DNA of 64,000 nucleotides. Source: Streptomyces sp. NBC_00440 (lineage in GTDB: Bacteria; Actinomycetota; Actinomycetes; Streptomycetales; Streptomycetaceae). Below, piece by piece: positions 7,633 to 16,316 of this stretch. The notes beneath the pieces were generated by a model. That model saw nothing but the letters and a program-made list of their open reading frames with translations. It ran no database searches and was not told where the DNA came from. Where the stretch lies: NCBI RefSeq assembly GCF_036014215.1, contig NZ_CP107921.1:3769001-3833000 (forward strand), given 5' to 3'. Both the position numbers and the translations under genes were made by a program. Within the stretch, counting starts at the first letter, position 1, and each line of letters starts with the position of its first letter.

Positions 7633-8325
7633 CTACTGCCCGGCCAGCGCGACGTTCGTACCCGTGACGCCGATGTCGACGCCGTCCGCCGTGGCCCGCA
7701 CCTCGCTGAGCTTCAGCCCGGCGGGCAGCCCGCCGACCGCGCTGTCGAAGTCGGTCTGCTGCCGGACCAGACCCTCCAGGCCGGGGATGCCCTCGCCGGG
7801 CACCACGTCCGCGTGCACCTTGATCCGGTCCGTCCCCACCATGGTCACCGTCGAGATCACGCTGCGGCTGACCGTGCGCCCCAGAACGGCCACCGAGCCG
7901 GTGACCTTGACCTTGCCGTTCCCCGCGTACGCGACCTTGGCGCCGGATTCGGAGGCCTTGGTGAGGTCCCCGTACGAGATGTGCGCGCTGCCGCTGGCGC
8001 GCGCGGCCACCGCGCTGCTGAAGTTGCTGGAGACCGTGACGTCGTGCAGTTCGGCCCGGACTTCACTGATCCGCAGGTGGCGGCCGGACGCTTTCGCGTC
8101 GACGCCCTTGAGCGTGACGTCGACCCGGCCGAGCTTCTTGTCGAGGACCTGGGTCAGGAACGGGAAGCCCTTGATGTCGACGTCGGGGGAGGCCGAGAGG
8201 CTCTCGCTGCTGCGTATTCGGTCCGCCGCCTTGTTGTCCGCGACATGCACCGCGATCCGGTCGGCGAGGACGAAGAGGCCGCCCAGTACCACGACGACGA
8301 TGAGCAGTGTCCGCAGTGCTCGCAT
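7633..8325 (-). CDS. LmeA-like DUF2993 phospholipid-binding protein
   Basis: The protein has 230 residues with one N-terminal hydrophobic segment (RTLLIVVVVLGGLFVLADRI, about 4-23) that is probably a signal anchor. It is followed by a DUF2993 domain including the hallmark GFPFLTQVLDKKLGRVDV. In mycobacteria LmeA binds phospholipid in the periplasm and supports lipomannan assembly; the family role in Streptomyces is not established. The ATG at 8325 has GAGGGA about 9 nt upstream; the longer start at 8376 adds an Arg-rich stretch and is less likely. A second family member lies at 17868-19136. Confidence 0.85.
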   Translation of the reverse strand: MRALRTLLIVVVVLGGLFVLADRIAVHVADNKAADRIRSSESLSASPDVDIKGFPFLTQVLDKKLGRVDVTLKGVDAKASGRHLRISEVRAELHDVTVSSNFSSAVAARASGSAHISYGDLTKASESGAKVAYAGNGKVKVTGSVAVLGRTVSRSVISTVTMVGTDRIKVHADVVPGEGIPGLEGLVRQQTDFDSAVGGLPAGLKLSEVRATADGVDIGVTGTNVALAGQ

Positions 8326-8387
8326 GGCCGGTCGTCCCTCTGCTCGTACCCGAGTCCTGATCCGTGCCGGTGGCACGGACCCGAGCC

Positions 8388-8551
8388 TAGGGCCTTTCGT
8401 TTGGATCAGGCCGGATCAGGGAGCGGGGTCTGGTGCGTGCAGCTGCAAGGCGGAGGATTGAGGCAACGCGGAGCGTTGTTGATTGACGACAACGCCGCAG
8501 ATGAGCGTGCCAGACCCCGCGAGCCCGGCATGATCCAAACGAAAGGCCCTA
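8388..8551. mobile_element. 160-bp MITE-like palindromic element with TA flanks
   Basis: Perfect 20-bp terminal inverted repeats occupy 8389-8408 and 8531-8550 (AGGGCCTTTCGTTTGGATCA and its complement). The interior continues as an imperfect palindrome: GCGGGGTCTGG near 8412-8422 pairs with CCAGACCCCGC near 8510-8520, and a central arm has GCGTTGT/ACAACGC. The element from GGGCC to GGCCC is bounded by TA on both sides, which suits a TA target duplication of IS630/Tc1 type. It encodes no protein. It is inserted between the Q/P/Y-rich membrane protein gene and the LmeA-like gene. Confidence 0.72.
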
Positions 8552-8560
8552 ACGGGGTGA

Positions 8561-9982
8561 TCAGCCGACGAGTCGGCCGATGAGGTAGATCGCCGGTGCG
8601 GCGGCGGAGAGCGGCAGGGCCACTCCGGCCGTCATGTGCACGAACCGGGACGGGTAGTCGTAGCTCGCGACGCGCAGCCCGATCAGGGCGCAGCCGCCGC
8701 CTGCGAGCCCGAGCAGCGCGCCCTGCATCCCGAGTCCGGTGACAGTGCCCGCCAGGGCTCCGGCGGCCGCCGCCGCGACCAGGGCGCCGACGAGCCCGGC
8801 GGGGCCCGGCAGCGGGAGTGCGCGGACGACGGCCGCGACCGCCACGGCCGTACAGCCGACCGTCACCGCGTCCGTCGACGCCGCGAGGATGCCCGTCGCG
8901 ACGATGGTGAGCGCGGAGGAGGCGATGGTGGCCATCAGTCCGGCCATCCGTTCGTCGGCCGGTGCGTGGCTGCGCAGCTGGAGCACGAGCGTGAGCAGCA
9001 CCCAGACGCCGAGCGTGCCGATGATCGCGGCGGGCCCGTGGCCGGCGCCCGCGACGAGCAGCGCGATGTCCGCGACAACACCGCCGAGGAAGGCGAGCGC
9101 GATGCCCTGCCGGGCGGGCCACATGCCGTTCAGCCGGAACCAGCCGGCGGCGGTTACCGCCTGGAGCACCAGCAGCGGCACGACCACGGCGTACCGCCCG
9201 CCGAACGCGGCGGCAGCGAGCACGATCCCGAGCCCGGCCGTGAGCACGGCGGGCTGCATGCCCGGAGGGATGATCGGCGACCGCCCCTCGGCGCGGGCCC
9301 GCTGCGCGTCGGTGATCCGCGCCTGTCCGACGGTGCTGGGGGCGCTGTACGCGGGGCCGTCGGCGGGCGACGCCGCGGCGGGCGCCTCAGCGGCGGCGGG
9401 CGCGGGCGCGGGCCGCGCGGCGTACGGAGCGGGGGCGGGCGTCTCCGGCGGAAGGGGGAGCGACGCGGGCGGAAGGTAGGTGGATTCGGGCCCGGTGTAA
9501 GGCTGCCGCGGGTCGTGCTGCTGGGGCGCCGGGCTCTGCGGGGAAGCGTAGGGCTGCTGGGGAGCCGGGCTCTGCTGGTACGGCTGGTTCTGCTGATACG
9601 GCTGGTTCTGCTGGTACGGAGGCTGCTGCACGTACGGGTCCTGCGGGGCCTGCTGGTACGGGGCTTCCTGGTACGGAGCCTGCTGCTGGGCGTACGGGTC
9701 CTGCGAAGCCTGCTGGTACGGAGCCTCCTGGTACGGGGCCTGCTGCTGCGCGTACGGGTCCTGTGTCGGCGGCTGCTGCGCCGGGTCCGGCCGCACCGGC
9801 GTCTGCACCGGCTGGAACTGGGTGTCCCAGGTCTGCCCGTTCCAGGTCTGGTTGAACGGATCATCCGGGTGCGGATCCTGGTGCCCGTTCGGATCCTGGT
9901 GCCCGTTCTGGGCCTGGTAGAACCGCGGGTCGGGCTGCTGCGGCGACTGCTGCTGCCCGTACGGATATGGCTGATCACTCAT
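8561..9982 (-). CDS. Polytopic membrane protein with Q/P/Y-rich N-terminal repeats
   Basis: I do not recognise a named family. The first 240 residues are low-complexity and rich in Gln, Pro and Tyr, with near-identical repeats DPYAQQQAPYQEAPYQQ (twice) and QNQPYQ units. A linker rich in Ala/Pro follows, then about eight to ten hydrophobic helices from residue 245 to the end (starting AVLTAGLGIVLAAAAFGG). The layout, a disordered cytoplasmic head on a compact membrane domain, is common in streptomycetes. The ATG at 9982 follows an AGGAGGG that overlaps the end of the MoaD-like gene, so the two are probably translationally linked. The repeats may vary in number between strains. Confidence 0.75.
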   Translation of the reverse strand: MSDQPYPYGQQQSPQQPDPRFYQAQNGHQDPNGHQDPHPDDPFNQTWNGQTWDTQFQPVQTPVRPDPAQQPPTQDPYAQQQAPYQEAPYQQASQDPYAQQQAPYQEAPYQQAPQDPYVQQPPYQQNQPYQQNQPYQQSPAPQQPYASPQSPAPQQHDPRQPYTGPESTYLPPASLPLPPETPAPAPYAARPAPAPAAAEAPAAASPADGPAYSAPSTVGQARITDAQRARAEGRSPIIPPGMQPAVLTAGLGIVLAAAAFGGRYAVVVPLLVLQAVTAAGWFRLNGMWPARQGIALAFLGGVVADIALLVAGAGHGPAAIIGTLGVWVLLTLVLQLRSHAPADERMAGLMATIASSALTIVATGILAASTDAVTVGCTAVAVAAVVRALPLPGPAGLVGALVAAAAAGALAGTVTGLGMQGALLGLAGGGCALIGLRVASYDYPSRFVHMTAGVALPLSAAAPAIYLIGRLVG

Positions 9983-9991
9983 CGTGGGGGG

Positions 9992-10246
9992 TCACCCTCC
10001 TGCGAACGGCGGGAGCACCTCGACCGTGCCGCCCTCGGCAAGCCGTACCGTCTCATGGCCGCGGGTCCCCACGGGATCACCGTCGACGAGGAACGAGCAT
10101 CGCCGCAGCACCTGCGCCAGCTCACCGGGGTGCCGCTCGCGCGCCGCGTCGAGTGCTTCGGCCAGGGTGGCGCCGCTGTACGGCTCCTCGGCTGTGCCTG
10201 CGGCGGCCTTGGCGGCGGCCCAGTAGCGGATGGTTCCCGCGGGCAT
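9992..10246 (-). CDS. MoaD/ThiS-like sulfur-carrier protein
   Basis: This 84-residue protein has the beta-grasp pattern and ends in a diglycine (VLPPFAGG), the site that is adenylated and thiocarboxylated in MoaD/ThiS carriers. IRYWAAAKAAAGTAEEPYSG at the start matches MoaD of molybdopterin synthase better than ThiS. No other molybdenum-cofactor gene is next to it, so the partner is not shown by context. The ATG at 10246 has GAGGAG 7 nt upstream. The following membrane protein gene starts 10 bp after its stop. Confidence 0.85.
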   Translation of the reverse strand: MPAGTIRYWAAAKAAAGTAEEPYSGATLAEALDAARERHPGELAQVLRRCSFLVDGDPVGTRGHETVRLAEGGTVEVLPPFAGG

Positions 10247-10290
10247 GGGTACTCCTCATTGGTTTACGTCGCGCGGGTCCATGATGCCGG

Positions 10291-10869
10291 GTGCGGAGAG
10301 GCGACCGCGCCGCTGCCCGTCGCACCCCCGGCCCCGGCCCGCCCCGAATTCGCTGGAACCGGCCGACCGAGCCGCCTAGCGTGTCCGGATCGCTGATCAT
10401 GCGCATGGTGACCATGAACGGGGCGTTCGCCTTCCCCGGACTGGACGAGCCCCACGGCTGGAACGACCCCGAGCTGCTGAGCGCCGAGATCCCCGGAGCC
10501 GGCGCGGTCTCCTCGGCGAACGGCCTGGCCGCGCTGTACGCGGCCGCGGTGACGGAAGTGGACGGTTCGGCCCGCCTGCTGACGCCCGCCACGGTCACGG
10601 ACGCGGTACGTGAGGTGTCGGCGGGCCCGACCTGGCAGGGCTTCGACACGGGCCAGCGCTGGGGCTCGGGCTTCCTGCTCGACTCGACGGCCCCGCGTCC
10701 CCTGCTCGGCCCCCGGAGCTTCGGCAACGACGGTGCGGGCGGCCAGTTCGCATTCGGGGACGACGAATTCGGGGTGGGTTTCGCCTACGTCTCCACCAAA
10801 ATGATCGGTTATGGCGACGCCCGCGCGACCCGCCTCATCGAGGCAGTACGGGATTGCCTGAACGCTTGA
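10291..10869 (+). pseudogene. truncated serine hydrolase/beta-lactamase-family esterase (C-terminal half only)
   Basis: From about 10385 the frame reads IMRMVTMNGAFAFPGL and later SSANGLAALYAAAV, WGSGFLLD and FGNDGAGGQFAFGDDEFGVG, matching the C-terminal half of EstB-like class C beta-lactamase-family esterases. The N-terminal half, with the catalytic SxxK and Tyr motifs, is missing: upstream lie only Pro/Arg-rich codons and the start of the divergent MoaD-like gene. I see no ribosome binding site or plausible start. A family member would be about 380-400 residues, so this is most likely a decayed remnant. Confidence 0.7.
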
Positions 10870-10881
10870 GACCGGCCCGGG

Positions 10882-11796
10882 TCAGGCCCCTTCCGGACGC
10901 ATCAGCCACTCCCCCACCCGCCCCAACAACTCGTCCCCGGCCGCATTCTCCGCATGGCCCATCCCCGGCTCCACCCAAAGCTCCGCGGCCCCCGCCCCGG
11001 CCGCCGCGGCCAGCATCCGCGGATGGTCCAGCGGAAAGTAGGGATCCCGGTCCCCGTGCACGATCAGCAGCGGCGCAGGCGCGATCATCGGCACCGCGTC
11101 CACCGGTGACAGCGGTACCGGGTCCCACTCCTCCGTGTGGATCCGGGTCCGGAGCCCGAACCGCCCCACCAGCCTCCCCAGCGGTCGCGTGACCACCCAG
11201 TGCAGCCGCCGCATCGGCGCCGTCCCCCGGTAGTACCACCGCGCGGGAGAACTCACCGCGGCCACCGCCTGCACGGACCCGGCAGAGCGGGACTCGGCAG
11301 AACGCGACCCGGCAGAGCCGGTACCGGCAGCCCCACCCGCACCACCGTCAACACCGGCACCCCCGGCACCCCCCGCCCCGTCCCCGTGCAGCGCCGCATG
11401 TCTCAGCACCACCGAGCCGCCCATCGAGAAGCCGACCGTCACCACCCGGCTGTGCCCGAGGCTGTGGGCCCACTCGACCGCCGCCGCCAGGTCGAGCACC
11501 TCCTTGTCGCCCACCGTCGAGCGCCCGCCCGACCGCCCGTGCCCCCGGAACGAGAACGTGACCACGGCCGCACGCTGCGCGAACACCCCCGCGGCGCGCC
11601 GCACCGCGGGCCGGTCGACCGACCCCGTGAACCCGTGCGCGACCACGATCGCCGTGTCGCCCGGACCCTTCACACACGGCTCGTACCGCGCCTCGACCGG
11701 TACTCCGTCCCGGGTACGAAGGATCACCCTGAGGTCGCCCGGAGTGACCAAGGGAACAGAGGCATTCCGGAAAGGCTCTTCTGACGCAGAACTCAT
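10882..11796 (-). CDS. Alpha/beta hydrolase
   Basis: A 304-residue alpha/beta-hydrolase with the nucleophile elbow GFSMGG, an oxyanion motif HGFTGS near residue 56, a late acid motif [10 protein letters not shown], and a terminal catalytic His in GMGHAEN. A Gly/Ala/Ser-rich insertion follows the elbow, with repeats such as [17 protein letters not shown] and [11 protein letters not shown], and probably lengthens the cap region. The substrate is unknown. The ATG at 11796 begins MSSASEEP; upstream in-frame codons to 12012 run through the glnR leader and are rejected. CAGAAT lies 7 nt upstream of the ATG, so it may be leaderless. It is divergent from glnR. Confidence 0.85.
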   Translation of the reverse strand: MSSASEEPFRNASVPLVTPGDLRVILRTRDGVPVEARYEPCVKGPGDTAIVVAHGFTGSVDRPAVRRAAGVFAQRAAVVTFSFRGHGRSGGRSTVGDKEVLDLAAAVEWAHSLGHSRVVTVGFSMGGSVVLRHAALHGDGAGGAGGAGVDGGAGGAAGTGSAGSRSAESRSAGSVQAVAAVSSPARWYYRGTAPMRRLHWVVTRPLGRLVGRFGLRTRIHTEEWDPVPLSPVDAVPMIAPAPLLIVHGDRDPYFPLDHPRMLAAAAGAGAAELWVEPGMGHAENAAGDELLGRVGEWLMRPEGA

Positions 11797-11817
11797 GTGG
11801 GCTATTCTGGTGGGATC

Positions 11818-11850
11818 AGGACCTGGGCAAAGTTGCCCCCAGGTCCTTTT
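11818..11850 (+). terminator. intrinsic-terminator-like hairpin upstream of glnR
   Basis: AGGACCTGGG (11818-11827) pairs perfectly with CCCAGGTCCT (11838-11847) around a 10-nt loop and is followed by TTTT. It points toward glnR and lies about 180 bp before its start codon. It could end a short transcript or attenuate glnR; see findings. Confidence 0.7.
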
Positions 11851-12027
11851 GTGCTTTCGGTGGGTTGTATACGAAACCCGCCGGAGCCGCGCAGCGAACC
11901 CCGGGCGCGGGGTATGCGCAGAAAAAAAGCAGTGCCACATACGTCCTCGCAGGGACCGAGGAGGAACCGACGTAATGGGCGAGCGATATATGCACGACCG
12001 TATGACGACCACGGCAGGTGGAGCGCG

Positions 12028-12819
12028 ATGAGTTCTCTGCTGCTCCTGACCAACGCCCTCCAGCCGTCGACGGAGGTGCTACCCGCCCTCGGACTTCTGC
12101 TGCACAGTGTGCGGGTCGCTCCCGCCGAAGGCCCGGCTCTCATCGACACCCCGGGTGCCGATGTGATCCTCGTGGACGGGCGCCGCGACCTTCCCCAGGT
12201 CCGCAGTCTCTGTCAGCTGCTCCACTCCACGGGACCCGGCTGTCCGCTGATCCTCGTCGTCACCGAGGGCGGCCTCGCGGCCGTCACGGCCGACTGGGGC
12301 GTGGACGACGTCCTGCTCGACACCGCGGGCCCGGCCGAGGTCGAGGCGCGGCTGCGGCTCGCGACCGGCCGCCAGCAGATCACATCGGACGACTCCCCGA
12401 CCGAGATCCGGATCGGCGACCTCTCGGTCGACGAGACGACGTACAGCGCGAAGCTCAAGGGCCGGGTCCTGGACCTGACCTTCAAGGAATTCGAGCTGAT
12501 CAAGTACCTCGCCCAGCACCCGGGCCGGGTCTTCACCCGCGCCCAGCTGCTCCAGGAGGTGTGGGGGTACGACTACTTCGGCGGTACGCGCACGGTCGAC
12601 GTCCACGTAAGGCGGCTGCGCGCCAAGCTCGGCCCCGAGCACGAGTCGCTGATCGGCACCGTACGTAACGTCGGCTACCGCTTCGTCACCCCCGAGAAGG
12701 TGGAGCGCGCGGCCGAAGAAGCCCAGGCCAAGGCCGCCGAACAGGCCTCCGGGGCACTGACCCGGACGGAGGACACGGCGGGCTCCCGGGAGGCTGCCGT
12801 CCGGCCCGTAAAACGGTAG
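12028..12819 (+). CDS. glnR: GlnR, global nitrogen response regulator
   Basis: This 263-residue OmpR-type regulator matches Streptomyces Gln[21 protein letters not shown] start, an atypical receiver with Asp50 but lacking the usual acidic pocket, and a winged-helix domain ([20 protein letters not shown] to [15 protein letters not shown]). GlnR works without a cognate kinase and controls ammonium assimilation (glnA, amtB, nitrite reductase) in actinobacteria. The C-terminal tail, rich in Ala, Glu and Arg, is variable. ATG at 12028 is preceded by GGTGGAG. It was identified by recall of the sequence and by its orphan position next to a LacI gene. Confidence 0.95.
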   Translation: MSSLLLLTNALQPSTEVLPALGLLLHSVRVAPAEGPALIDTPGADVILVDGRRDLPQVRSLCQLLHSTGPGCPLILVVTEGGLAAVTADWGVDDVLLDTAGPAEVEARLRLATGRQQITSDDSPTEIRIGDLSVDETTYSAKLKGRVLDLTFKEFELIKYLAQHPGRVFTRAQLLQEVWGYDYFGGTRTVDVHVRRLRAKLGPEHESLIGTVRNVGYRFVTPEKVERAAEEAQAKAAEQASGALTRTEDTAGSREAAVRPVKR

Positions 12820-12842
12820 GTCCAACGGCAGGTCCATCCGCG

Positions 12843-12848
12843 TAGACT
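12843..12848 (+). promoter_or_regulatory. -10 element for a leaderless lacI-family transcript
   Basis: TAGACT is 7 nt upstream of the GTG start at 12856. No ribosome binding site precedes the GTG. A weak -35 candidate TCCAAC lies 17 bp further upstream. Confidence 0.5.
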
Positions 12849-12855
12849 GCCGCGC

Positions 12856-13878
12856 GTGGCCAAGGTGACGCGGGACGATGTGGCGCGACTGGCGGGGACT
12901 TCGACCGCTGTCGTCAGCTATGTCATCAACAACGGACCGAGGCCGGTCGCCCCGGCCACGCGCGAGCGGGTAGTCAACGCGATCAAAGAGCTGGGGTACC
13001 GGCCGGACCGGGTGGCGCAGGCCATGGCCTCACGGCGCACCGATCTCATAGGGATGATCGTGCCGGACGCCCGGCAGCCCTTCTTCGCGGAGATGGCGCA
13101 CGCCGTCGAGCAGGCCGCATCCGAGCGCGGGAAAATGGTGCTCGTCGGCAACTCCGACTACGTCGACGAGCGCGAGGTCCACTATCTGCGGGCCTTCCTC
13201 GGGATGCGGGTCTCCGGTCTGATCCTGGTCAGCCAGGGCATGAGCGAGCGCGCCGCCGCGGAGATAGAGGCGTGGGACGCCCGCGTGGTGCTGCTGCACG
13301 AGCGGCCCGAGGCCATCGACGACGTCGCCGTCGTGACGGACGACATCGGCGGCGCGCAGCTCGCCACCCGCCACCTCCTGGAGCACGGCTACGCGTACGT
13401 GGCCTGCCTGGGCGGCCTCGAATCGACGCCCTCCGTCGGCGACCCGGTGGCCGACCACGTCGAGGGCTGGCGGCGCGCGATGCAGGAGTCCGGCCGCTCC
13501 GTCGACGGCCGGCTCTTCCAGGCCCCGTACAACCGCTACGACGCGTACCAGGTCGCGCTGAAGCTGCTGGCGGGCCCCGACCGGCCCCCGGCGATCTTCT
13601 GCTCCACCGACGACCAGGCGATCGGTGTCCTGCGGGCCGCCCGTGAGCTGCGGATCGACGTGCCCACCGAGCTGGCGGTGGCCGGCTTCGACGACGTCAA
13701 GGAAGCGGCCCTCACGGACCCGCCGCTGACGACGGTGTACTCGGACCGCCCGGCGATGGCGCGCTCCGCGGTCGATCTCGTACTGGACGACGCGCTCCGG
13801 GTCGCGGGGTCGCGGCGGGAGCGGCTGAAGCAGTTCCCGTCGGCGCTCGTCGTGCGCAGGTCCTGCGGCTGCGGCTGA
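12856..13878 (+). CDS. LacI-family transcriptional regulator
   Basis: A 340-residue LacI/GalR repressor: helix-turn-helix at residues 5-25 ([20 protein letters not shown]) with the hinge helix near 45-60 ([15 protein letters not shown]), followed by a periplasmic-binding-protein-like effector domain ([40 protein letters not shown]). The C-terminus ends in RRSCGCG. No sugar operon is adjacent, so the effector and targets are unknown. The GTG at 12856 starts 36 bp after glnR; the TAGACT 7 nt upstream indicates its own leaderless promoter. Confidence 0.92.
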   Translation: MAKVTRDDVARLAGTSTAVVSYVINNGPRPVAPATRERVVNAIKELGYRPDRVAQAMASRRTDLIGMIVPDARQPFFAEMAHAVEQAASERGKMVLVGNSDYVDEREVHYLRAFLGMRVSGLILVSQGMSERAAAEIEAWDARVVLLHERPEAIDDVAVVTDDIGGAQLATRHLLEHGYAYVACLGGLESTPSVGDPVADHVEGWRRAMQESGRSVDGRLFQAPYNRYDAYQVALKLLAGPDRPPAIFCSTDDQAIGVLRAARELRIDVPTELAVAGFDDVKEAALTDPPLTTVYSDRPAMARSAVDLVLDDALRVAGSRRERLKQFPSALVVRRSCGCG

Positions 13879-13880
13879 CG

Positions 13881-13949
13881 CCCGGTCCTGATGCGCGGTC
13901 CTGACACCCGGTCCTGACGCCGGATCCTGACCGCCCGGCCCTGACACCC
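13881..13949. repeat. short tandem repeats after the lacI-family gene
   Basis: Five imperfect copies of a 13-14 nt unit, CCCGGTCCTGACACC or variants, lie directly after the stop codon and before the terminator. No coding or regulatory role is visible. Confidence 0.65.
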
Positions 13950-13965
13950 AACCCCGCCCGCGCAC

Positions 13966-13984
13966 AGGCCCGTCGGGCCTTTAT
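13966..13984 (+). terminator. intrinsic terminator of the lacI-family gene
   Basis: AGGCCC (13966-13971) and GGGCCT (13975-13980) form a tight stem with a 3-nt loop followed by TTATAT. Confidence 0.65.
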
Positions 13985-14062
13985 ATCGGGCATACGGGGT
14001 TCTGTCGGGCTTCTCAGCGGGCACTCAGGAAACTCTCATGGTCGGTGGCAAGGCTATGAGAC

Positions 14063-15148
14063 ATGACCGAGAACCCGGAGCAGTACCCCAACCCGCAGCA
14101 GGACGATGCGTACGCGGCCCGGTCCTTCCCGCCGCCGCCCGCACACCAGCCGTCAGCGGCCTGGCCGCCGCCGGCTCCGGCCGCCCCGGCGGACCACGTG
14201 ACCTCCAGGCGCGCCAAGCGGCCGATCGCTCTCCTCGCCGCCGTCGCCATCATCGCCGCGGTCGTCGGCGGCGGTTCGGCGGCGCTCGCCGAGTCCCTGA
14301 TGGACAACGGCAGCAACGGCGCGAACCCCGCGGGCACCGTCAGCGGCACCACCGTCTCGCAGTCGAGCAAGGGCACGGTCTCCGGTGTCGCCCAGGCCGT
14401 CTCACCGAGCATCGTGGAGGTCAAGGCGACCTCCACGGCAGGTCAGTCCACCGGGGCCGGCGTGATCGTCACCGCCGCCGGTGAGATCGTCACCAACAAC
14501 CACGTCATCTCGGGTGCCGACACGGTCAAGGTCTCCCTGAGCGACGGCAAGACGTACACGGCGAAGGTGGTCGGCACCGACCCCGGCAAGGACCTGGCAC
14601 TCATCAAGGTGCAGGGCGCGTCCGGCCTCAAGCCCGCCTCGCTCGGTGACTCGTCCAACGTCGCCGTCGGCGACCAGGTCGTGGCGATCGGCTCCCCCGA
14701 GGGCCTGACCGGCACCGTCACCAGCGGCATCATCTCGGCGCTGAACCGCGATGTCACCGTCGCCAAGGAAGAGGGCCAGGGGCAGAGCCAGGACCAGGGC
14801 CAGGGCCAGGACGGCCAGGGGCAGGGCTACGGGCAGCAGGGCGGCGGCGACGGGAACTGGCCGTTCCAGTTCGGTGGGCGGCAGTTCAACGGCGACACCG
14901 GCAACTCCACCACCACGTACAAGGCGCTCCAGACCGACGCCTCGCTCAACCCCGGCAACTCCGGCGGTGCGCTGATCAACATGGACGGCGAGATCATCGG
15001 CATCAACTCCGCGATGTACTCGGCCAGTTCGCAGAGCAGCGACAGTTCGAGCGACGCCGGGAGCGTGGGCCTCGGCTTCGCCATCCCGATCAACACGGTC
15101 AAGGCCGACCTCGCCCACCTGCGCGCGGGCGGCAGCAACAGCAACTAG
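14063..15148 (+). CDS. Membrane-anchored HtrA-type serine protease without PDZ domain
   Basis: The 361-residue protein has a Pro/Gln-rich cytoplasmic head, a transmembrane anchor at about 54-77 (PIALLAAVAIIAAVVGGGSA), and an extracytoplasmic trypsin-like domain with triad His147 (NNHVIS), Asp177 (GKDLAL) and Ser300 (NPGNSGG). A Gly/Gln-rich insertion (about 238-263, repeats of GQGQ) sits between the protease halves. No PDZ domain follows, so the protein is shorter than PepD-type homologues. A role in envelope protein quality control is likely from the family. It is followed by a small gene and a two-component system, and such systems commonly regulate HtrA proteases. Confidence 0.9.
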   Translation: MTENPEQYPNPQQDDAYAARSFPPPPAHQPSAAWPPPAPAAPADHVTSRRAKRPIALLAAVAIIAAVVGGGSAALAESLMDNGSNGANPAGTVSGTTVSQSSKGTVSGVAQAVSPSIVEVKATSTAGQSTGAGVIVTAAGEIVTNNHVISGADTVKVSLSDGKTYTAKVVGTDPGKDLALIKVQGASGLKPASLGDSSNVAVGDQVVAIGSPEGLTGTVTSGIISALNRDVTVAKEEGQGQSQDQGQGQDGQGQGYGQQGGGDGNWPFQFGGRQFNGDTGNSTTTYKALQTDASLNPGNSGGALINMDGEIIGINSAMYSASSQSSDSSSDAGSVGLGFAIPINTVKADLAHLRAGGSNSN

Positions 15149-15226
15149 TGCGACCCGCGTGAGCCAGCACCACCCAGCACCACCAGTCGGCGCAGCACTC
15201 GCGCCGGCGCCACCCAGGAGGACCCC

Positions 15227-15532
15227 GTGACCGCAACTCCGCACGGCACCGCCACCGTCACCATCACCATCAACCGAGCCAGGCACGCCCTGCTCACCGC
15301 GATCTCCTGGGCGGACCCCGCCGGTCTGGGGCTCCCCCTCGCGCTGGCCCAGTCCCAGGCAGACCAGGCCGGAAAGACCGAGCAGGCCGGAAAGACCGAC
15401 CAGAGCGGGAAGACCGGACAGGAAGCAGCGGCACGGGCCCCCGAGGTGCGCGCCTCCGCCTCCTCCGCCCCCTCCCCCGCGCGCTCCAAGGGGCGTGCCG
15501 CGCGCCGCCGACGGTCGGCCGTGCGAGGCTGA
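15227..15532 (+). CDS. Small basic protein with QAGKT repeats, unknown function
   Basis: A GTG at 15227 with AGGAGG 5 nt upstream opens a 101-residue frame. The first 45 residues have a [18 protein letters not shown] segment, followed by repeats [19 protein letters not shown] and a Lys/Arg-rich C-terminus ([16 protein letters not shown]). No family is recognised. It lies between the HtrA protease and the response regulator, reading the same way, so it is probably co-expressed with them. The strong ribosome binding site supports translation. Confidence 0.65.
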   Translation: MTATPHGTATVTITINRARHALLTAISWADPAGLGLPLALAQSQADQAGKTEQAGKTDQSGKTGQEAAARAPEVRASASSAPSPARSKGRAARRRRSAVRG

Positions 15533-15584
15533 GGGACGCCACGCCGAAGACCGACGCCCCCCAGTAAACGAGGACAGAGAGCCG

Positions 15585-16316
15585 ATGAGCCCCGCCGAGG
15601 ACGGCCACGACCAGCAGCGCATCCTGATCGTCGACGACGAGCCCGCCGTACGCGAGGCGCTGCGCCGCAGTCTCGCCTTCGAGGGGTACGGGACGGAGGT
15701 CGCCGTCGACGGTCTGGACGCGCTGACGAAGGCGGCCCCGTACGCGCCGGATCTCATCGTCCTCGACATCCAGATGCCCCGCATGGACGGCCTGACCGCG
15801 GCCCGCAGGCTGCGGGCGTCGGGGTCGACCACCCCGATCCTGATGCTCACCGCCCGTGACACCGTCGGCGACCGGGTCACCGGACTCGACGCGGGCGCCG
15901 ACGACTACCTGGTGAAGCCGTTCGAACTGGACGAGCTGTTCGCCCGTATCCGCGCGCTGCTGCGGCGCAGTTCGTACACGGCGGCCGCGGGCGAGGTCCC
16001 CGACGACAACGTGCTGTCCTTCGCCGACCTGCGGATGGACCTCTCGACGCGCGAAGTGACGCGTGGTGAGCGGCGGGTGGAGCTGACCCGTACCGAGTTC
16101 ACGCTGCTTGAGATGTTCCTGGCCCACCCGCGCCAGGTGCTCACCCGCGAGCAGATCCTCAAGGCGGTGTGGGGCTTCGACTTCGAGCCGTCGTCCAACT
16201 CGCTGGACGTGTACGTGATGTACCTCCGCCGCAAGACGGAGGGCGGCGGTGAACCGCGTCTGGTCCACACGGTGCGGGGCGTGGGGTACGCGCTGCGGAC
16301 CGGGAGCGCCGAGTGA
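15585..16316 (+). CDS. OmpR-family response regulator (MprA-like)
   Basis: A 243-residue response regulator with a complete receiver: acidic pair D17/D18, phosphorylation site D61 (LIVLDIQMP), T89 and K111. A winged-helix DNA-binding domain follows ([20 protein letters not shown] to [14 protein letters not shown]). The arrangement with a histidine kinase and an HtrA protease resembles MprAB and the PepD protease in mycobacteria, which sense envelope stress; that parallel is inference. ATG at 15585 follows GAGGACAGAGA. The gene overlaps the kinase gene by 4 bp (GTGA). Confidence 0.92.
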   Translation: MSPAEDGHDQQRILIVDDEPAVREALRRSLAFEGYGTEVAVDGLDALTKAAPYAPDLIVLDIQMPRMDGLTAARRLRASGSTTPILMLTARDTVGDRVTGLDAGADDYLVKPFELDELFARIRALLRRSSYTAAAGEVPDDNVLSFADLRMDLSTREVTRGERRVELTRTEFTLLEMFLAHPRQVLTREQILKAVWGFDFEPSSNSLDVYVMYLRRKTEGGGEPRLVHTVRGVGYALRTGSAE

